A DNA stretch of 64,000 nt from Typhlomys cinereus (Eukaryota > Chordata > Mammalia > Rodentia > Platacanthomyidae), in assembly GCA_023101885.1 (NCBI GenBank), contig JALPQD010000302.1, positions 1,639,956-1,703,955 on the forward strand. The letters are read 5' to 3'. The position numbers and the translations under genes were made by a program. Positions 59,064-64,000 of this stretch are shown in pieces; the first letter of the stretch is position 1; each line of letters begins with the position of its first letter. The notes under the pieces were generated by a model. The model was not told where the DNA came from and did no database searches. It saw only the letters and a list, made by a program, of their open reading frames with translations.

Positions 59064-59939
59064 CGTTAAAGAAGTTGTCAATATAAACCTAGTGGCATAG
59101 CTTTTATATGAGAAACAAATGCATCAGTCTCTGGTATTTTGGAAGCAGTGGTTTGAAGGGAAGAGCTAATTCTCAATGTCTGTTCTTGGCGCTCATCACA
59201 TAGCTTTGTTCTAATTTTACTCAGAGCTTGCTTCATTCTTGAGAATACCTGTTCACAAATGTAAGTGTTACCTGACAACCTGTGAATAAGAGATGATTGA
59301 AGCGAGGGATATTTGTCTCTGGGAAGACATGCCCTCAAAACTTAAGTAAAGAGACATGACATTTTTTTTTGGTGGTTGTTGGATATCAGAATATATAGCT
59401 CTATAGTTTTTGTTCAAAAGTTTTCAGATGATGTGACTGAAAATAGTCATGCATCAAAATAGTGACAATTTTCTTGAAGTCCTTCAAATCTGTTTTCAAA
59501 TTCTTAGATCACATTGAATAAAAGACACATAATTTTCCCTGTTTAAAGGATTGTTTGGCCAACAGTGTCACAATGACAATATAGTTATCTGCCTACCATA
59601 ATTCCAATTCTATCTGGAGCTTGTTATGATTTTAAACATTTCCTTTATCAGTTGATTTTTTTTATCTTGAAGACCCACATTTATTTCATTCATTGAATGA
59701 GTGGTTAAATATGTAATAATAATATCAATATTATTAAAATGTATAACATAAAAATGCAACATAATATAAAATAAATAATATAAGTATATAATATAAAAAT
59801 TCAAAATATATTAGCTTTTTTAACCATCATGTTCTGGAACAAATTTGAGTCTTGATACTATGAATGACTGAAAAATGGAGCAAATCACAAAATTCTTTCA
59901 ACCCTTGATTTTGATTTAGACTTTTTGCCTCAGAAAGGT

Positions 59940-60605
59940 CAGTATTCTAGTTTCTCTTCTAAATGTGACACATATGCAGTCCAAATAATTTGGAGGAAAA
60001 CAGGGCTTATTCATATTCACGGTCCTAGGTTATATTCCGTTACAATGGCAAGAGATTTCATACCAACATCAAAAGTCAAAGGGGACTGGTCACACCATAG
60101 CTACAGGAAGAACGGAGAAGGGTGTATACTTTGTAGCGTTCAAGTGTTCCAAATCCAACCACATCTCTTTCTATCTTATCTACCTGCCCAGAAAATGGTC
60201 CCACTCATCCCACCATGAGCTGGATTCTCCCTCATTAATTAGAAAATCTCCTATAAGCACAGGAAAGGGTTCAGGGAAATGCAACTGGGTTCTTGTATGT
60301 CATCGGAGAGGAGGGCCCAGAGGAGAGTCTGGCATGCACATTAAAGGACTCTCTGGGGATTGGGGGGGAGGCACTGGGGGATGTGGAGGGAGGAGTGAGG
60401 GGAGGGGGAGCAGGGGGTTCGGGGGGGAGGAGAAGGGAGGGAGGGAAATGGTGTACCTATTAAGTTTGTATGAGCAGAAATTATAATAAAAAATGTTAAA
60501 AAAAAAAAGAAAATCTCCTGTAAACTTTCTCAGAGGCTTGAATTAACTAAATAATTCTTCATAGATATACCCAAAGGCTCAGTTCTCAAATTCCAACTTG
60601 ACACA
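59940..60605 (-). mobile_element. MaLR-type LTR interrupting the pseudogene
   Basis: It shares blocks with the LTRs at 17.2 and 37 kb: 'cagggcttattcatattcacggtcctagg', 'ctcatcccaccatgagctgg', and 'aaatctcctgtaaactttctcagaggcttgaatt...ccaaaggctcagttctc...ccaacttgacac'. It lies between the 'YVSS'-type coding block and 'LKEFCDL' of the pseudogene, so it split an existing element. The 251-bp L1 inside it is not part of the LTR. Confidence 0.6.
60257..60507 (+). mobile_element. 5'-truncated L1 3' end with TSD, nested in LTR
   Basis: Flanked by 'agaaaatctcctataa' (60241-60256) and 'agaaaatctcctgtaa' (60508-60523), a 16-bp TSD with one mismatch. It carries the purine/G-rich L1 3' UTR tract at about 60358-60448, then 'gtttgtatgagcagaaattataataaaaaatg' and a poly(A). 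It is oriented opposite to the LTR it sits in and to the pseudogene. Confidence 0.88.
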
Positions 60606-61400
60606 TAAAACTTACTACCACAATTAGTATCAACATTTTTAAAGTATTCCCAGAAATGACAATGATTTGATCCCTGAATCCTTATACCACATACAGTCTT
60701 GATGACTCTTTGTATGACTTTTGCACATAAATTTTCTTGATGCATTATGGAATGATATTTCATTCAATGTGAATTTGGAAGGCAATTGCATGATCTACAA
60801 ACTTTACAAATTTATCTCTTTGGCCTGATGTCACTAGACTCTCTCAGTAGCCATGCCAGTTACAATGGATGCCATTGACAAAGAAAATCACTTCATTATT
60901 TTTAGTGCTTTTGCATAAATCTCTTGATTTCACTGTGTCTTTGAATGATTCTAAAGAAGTTATTTATCAGTGACATTATATTCATAATTAATGTCTCTAA
61001 TAAAAATGGCAAGTAGAGCCACATTTGTAACACCAGTCAGATCATTCATCACCTAAAATTTAAAATTGGTGATTCTACTCTTTAGTCTTCTTTCAATAGA
61101 TTTTATGCATTTTTTCAGTTCTTTCAACTGTAGCCTGGTGAGATAAACTTATTTTAGAAAAATTCCCCTCTTTTCAGGGTGTACTGTGTCTTCCACACTC
61201 TTCATGCATCATTTAACAAACTCGCCATCAGTAAGTGGTTGTGATTTTTGTTGTTGTTGTTAAATATGCTACTACACGGCAAATTTTACAACAAAAGCAC
61301 AGCATTGGAGCTGTATCATCCATTTTTGTTATTGTTAAGAAAGCAGACTTGTTTGTTCTAGTTTTGCTATTTTGTCTTAAAAACAAAATATATTCACCAA

Positions 61401-62204
61401 GTTTGACATTATGTTTTTACATGCAATGCCTTTTTAAATTTGTATACTCTCCCTTTAAATTCAGCTGAGTGCCTTATTTGCTCAGTCAGAAAAAGTAATC
61501 ATCTGTCCACTTAGTTTTGATCAATTTTCCATCACATGAAATATTTCTTTTCTGGATTCTATTTTGTTTTGAGTCATTATGAAAGTAATGCTGGCTTTAA
61601 AAATAATAAGTGAGAGATGACCATATTTGTTTTTATTTTGAAAGTTAGTTGGTAGGAAAATAGAATACATGGCACAGACCTTTAGGTATCTCAGCTGCCA
61701 ATGTAATTTGAAGGAAGACCTACTGTTAAGTATAGTAGGCAGTAAGTGGGACATTCTCTAACTGTGGAAGTACCCATAATAATCATTGGAGAATACTTAG
61801 CTGCCTCCTAAATAACACTAAATACCTTTCAATGATAAACTACAGCCTTAATTGTTATTTCTTGAGTCTGTGAGTCCATGAAATGTAAAGTGGTGTCAAT
61901 TTAACTGCCTGTGCTTATAAAATAACACACTGGAAGTTTCATGCTACTATAAAACTGTAGCCTTGCATGCAGACAATACCAAGAGCATACACACATCTAT
62001 TTTCCATGATATTGACAGGACATTGTCAACTAGAACATTTAACTTTGCAATTGAACTCTATTATAATTGTAAAACAAGCAAATAAAGAAATGACGTAATA
62101 TTTTAAGTACGTTTACAGTTTTGTTTTGGTATGCATACCTGGTTATCCTGGGTTGTATGTGTTCCAAGGGACATTGGGTGAACATTCCTGTTTAAAACTA
62201 ATCA
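61401..62204. other. Unassigned AT-rich DNA
   Basis: It may contain more of the decayed pseudogene's 5' part, but no further hAT blocks could be read with confidence. No other gene seen. Confidence 0.35.
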
Positions 62205-62440
62205 AACCAGAACTAGTGGTGCACATTTGTAACTGCATCACTTGAAAACTGAAATAGAGGGTTCATGGGCTGCTTTGACTGCATAGTGCCATTTTAGTTG
62301 AGTGTAACTGGCCTAACTATAATTCCAGCAATGGAGAAATAAGAAGATCAACATTAAGATGACCTGTAACTGCATAGTAAATTGGAGGCTAGCATGAGGT
62401 AGATGAGATCATTTCTAAAAATAAACAAATGAAAATGTTT
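62205..62440 (+). mobile_element. B1-like SINE remnant(s)
   Basis: Two B1-type segments appear: 'ctagtggtgcacatttgtaactgcatcacttgaaaactg' near 62210 and 'actataattccagcaatggagaaataagaagatcaa...gtaactgcatagtaaattggaggctagcatgaggtagatgagatcatttctaaaaa' from 62315. They could be one dimeric or two monomeric copies. Confidence 0.55.
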
Positions 62441-62744
62441 TATTATTTACATTTTCTTGCATTGGAAAGTGCCTACATTTATATTTTGAGTAAAGGATTA
62501 TACACTTGATTGTTTTTGAAATCATGGAAATGTCTTTTGTGCATGCACATAGTGATGTTTTCTTACATTATCCTCTCACTCAGTGGTATTTGATATTCAT
62601 TTTTGTCTACACATTCTCTGTACTTTCATTGAGTTCAATAGTTGACCTCTTAGTCTCACAGCAACACCCCACTTCTCTATTCTAATTTCTGTCACATTTG
62701 CTCTTTCTTGGCGCTTCCATGAGGCACATTCGTATGCAACTTAA

Positions 62745-62975
62745 GGTAGAAAAGGTGAGATTTATTCGACTTACTAGTCCAAAGAAAAATTATTGTCCAT
62801 TATGACAGAAGCCGGAGGCGGCTCAGGTCACCGCAACATCACACAGGCAGAGAGAGCAAGGAGCAGAATGCAAGGGCGAACTGCTAGTGGCTGGCTACCT
62901 AACCTTGCGACCCACCCCCTGTGATGAATCTTCTTCCAGTAAGGCTCCACCCCGTAAAGGTGCCCCTATCTTCCC
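62745..62975 (-). mobile_element. MaLR-type LTR fragment, minus strand
   Basis: In reverse it reads 'gcacctttacggggtggagccttactggaag...cacagggggtgggtcgc...ctctctgcctgtgtgatgttgcggtgacctgagcc...gtcgaataaatctcacc', the usual 3' part of this rodent LTR class with AATAAA. It resembles the elements at 16.7 and 55 kb. Confidence 0.55.
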
Positions 62976-62984
62976 AAACATTAA

Positions 62985-63165
62985 CATCAGCTAAGGTTGT
63001 AAGCCCATGTGGATTTGAAGTTCGAAGTTGTTCTGGGCAACTTAGCAAGATCTTGTTTCAGAACATAAAATGAGAAGATTAAGAAGGGTCCGGGCATGTA
63101 GCTCAATGCTGCAACAACTTCCTAACATGTTTAGGTACAATCATCATTCTGAAAAATAATAATAA
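62985..63165 (+). mobile_element. B1 and ID SINE remnants
   Basis: 'tgtggatttgaagttcgaagttgttctgggcaacttagcaagatcttgtttcag' is a decayed B1 3' half. It is followed by 'gggtccgggcatgtagctcaatgctgcaacaacttcctaacatgttt', a decayed ID-like head, and an A-rich tail. Confidence 0.5.
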
Positions 63166-63419
63166 ATGCTTGAAAAGATTTTTCTATGGTCAGGCCATTG
63201 AAAATATTTCGGTAATATTTTTTTCTTTTATATATAAGTCTGTAGTGGGAATTCCTTTTTGTGTTATATGTAATATAAGGTCAGTTGTTTTGCTTTCTAG
63301 AAAGCAGAGAGTCTGAGCTCGTTCACTGATGCATGTTTTCTGACAGCAAGGGATGGTAGGTCTCGCACAGGGTCCGCCACGTATGAGCACAGTGAGTGCA
63401 GGAGTGTTTTGTGGTTGCC

Positions 63420-63525
63420 TTCATTGTTTCTGAGACAGGGTTACAGGATAGAGCCGAGGCTGCCCTGGTTAGCTGACAATCCCGCCAGCTAGTGTTACAT
63501 GTGGGTGTCACCTTCCTCTAAGAGA
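63420..63525 (-). mobile_element. B1-like SINE remnant, minus strand
   Basis: 'gtttctgagacagggttacaggatagagccgaggctgccctggttagctgacaatcccgcc' is the reverse of the B1 3' half (gaggcaggcggatc...gaggccagcctggtctaca...gagaccctgtctc). Short. Confidence 0.55.
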
Positions 63526-64000
63526 AGGAGTTTTTGTCTGCTTTGTTTGCTGCTAGAAAAATTCCAGCCCTTTATCCATGCTAGGCAGCACATGTTGAAT
63601 GAGGGGCTGCATAAGCACAGTGTATGTTGTCATTGGATCTACTCATAGGTGTCAGTAATTTGCAGTGGTTTGTTCCTTTTTCTCTGAGCAAATACTGCAA
63701 TCTCAGTAGACCTGTAGCTTTATACTGCAGCATGATATTTGATACAGCAAGGACTCTCTGTTTTCTCATCCTTTTGTAGTGTTTGTCTGTTCTAGATTTT
63801 TTTTCCTCCTATGTAAATTTTAGAATTATCCTACTGCACCCCATGGAAAGCTTCATTGATATTTTGTTCCCATCACCCTGGCTCAGTTCAGTTTCAAGAG
63901 AACAAAGACGCTTTTTGTTAATGTGAATCTTTTTATCCTTAAATATGATATGCCTCTCATTTATTTAGTTCTTTCTTTTAATATCTTTAAATATGTTTTA
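63526..64000. other. Unassigned DNA
   Basis: No gene or named repeat recognised to the end of the window. Confidence 0.35.

Larger units (their letters stand above)
59078..61400 (-). pseudogene. hAT-type transposase-like pseudogene (GTF2IRD2/ZBED-like)
   Basis: On the minus strand, short translated blocks appear in the expected order for the C-terminal part of hAT-derived proteins. They are a 'LTDGEFVK' block (about 61212-61235), a 'NVALLAIFI' block (about 61000-61025), 'HQENLCAKV' (60715-60742), then after an interruption 'LKEFCDL' (about 59880-59900), 'MNEINVGLQ' (about 59660-59690), 'EFENRFE' (about 59480-59505) and the C-terminal dimerisation motif 'TYICEQVFSRMKQALSKIRT' (about 59220-59260). 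Known relatives (GTF2IRD2, ZBED and similar genes) descend from hAT transposases. The frame shifts several times, for example within EFENRFE/DFKKIV, and carries many stops, so it is dead. It is cut by a MaLR-type LTR (about 59940-60605) with an L1 inside, and ends at a TGA at 59078. Whether it was a transposon copy, a processed copy or a gene cannot be told. Confidence 0.75.

Noticed and set aside
59925..60218. 97-codon plus-strand frame
   Set aside because: It lies inside an LTR-type repeat, antisense to a pseudogene on the minus strand, and has no domain.

Overview
The window looks like nuclear DNA from a rodent, an intergenic or deep intronic stretch of an AT-rich mammalian genome. I found no intact protein-coding gene. 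Every open frame is short and is either low-complexity (microsatellite read-through such as VCVCVC), lies inside an interspersed repeat, or has no recognisable domain. The rodent assignment rests on the repeats: ID (tRNA-Ala-type) and B1/B4-type SINE remnants, MaLR-type LTRs of the kind common in rodents, L1 3' ends with purine-rich 3' UTRs, and at least 16 copies of a B2-like tRNA-derived SINE. The head of that SINE (GGGCTGGAGAGATGGCTCAGGGGTTAAG) resembles mouse B2, but its body and (CA)n tail are not those of mouse B2. This suggests a lineage of the mouse-related clade other than Mus or Rattus. The species cannot be fixed from the sequence alone.

Layout. 1-11 kb: an old L1 fragment, six plus-strand copies of the CA-tailed SINE (starting at 1171, 3296, 5767, 6855, 8900 and 9515), a B4-like SINE, two MIRs, an L2 piece and a minus-strand L1 piece. 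11-21 kb: a minus-strand SINE copy facing the one at 9.5 kb, L2 and MIR remnants, a B1-like unit, two minus-strand MaLR-type LTRs, a SINE with a long purine tail, and a truncated L1 3' end with a perfect target-site duplication (TSD). 21-33 kb: mostly unassigned DNA with microsatellites, a B4/RSINE-like remnant, B1 and LTR fragments and two SINE copies. 33-44 kb: MIR, two clearer MaLR LTRs (33.9 and 39.1 kb), a younger minus-strand SINE with a clean TSD, an (AT)30 tract, a pair of adjacent MaLR-type elements at 37 kb, an old L1 fragment, and a cluster of diverged LTR-like units at 41.4-43.6 kb. 44-58 kb: B4-like SINEs, a minus-strand L1 3' end, two more young minus-strand SINEs, and long AT-rich stretches in which I recognise nothing, including candidate conserved non-coding segments.

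The most informative locus is 59.0-61.4 kb. It holds a badly decayed minus-strand hAT-transposase-like pseudogene (GTF2IRD2/ZBED-type). It is split by a MaLR-type LTR, which is itself split by a 5'-truncated L1 3' end with its own TSD, and a CA-tailed SINE sits just past the pseudogene's stop codon. Three layers of insertion can therefore be put in order. The window ends in B1/ID/LTR debris. No genes act together here; the content is that of a repeat-laden, probably non-coding region.
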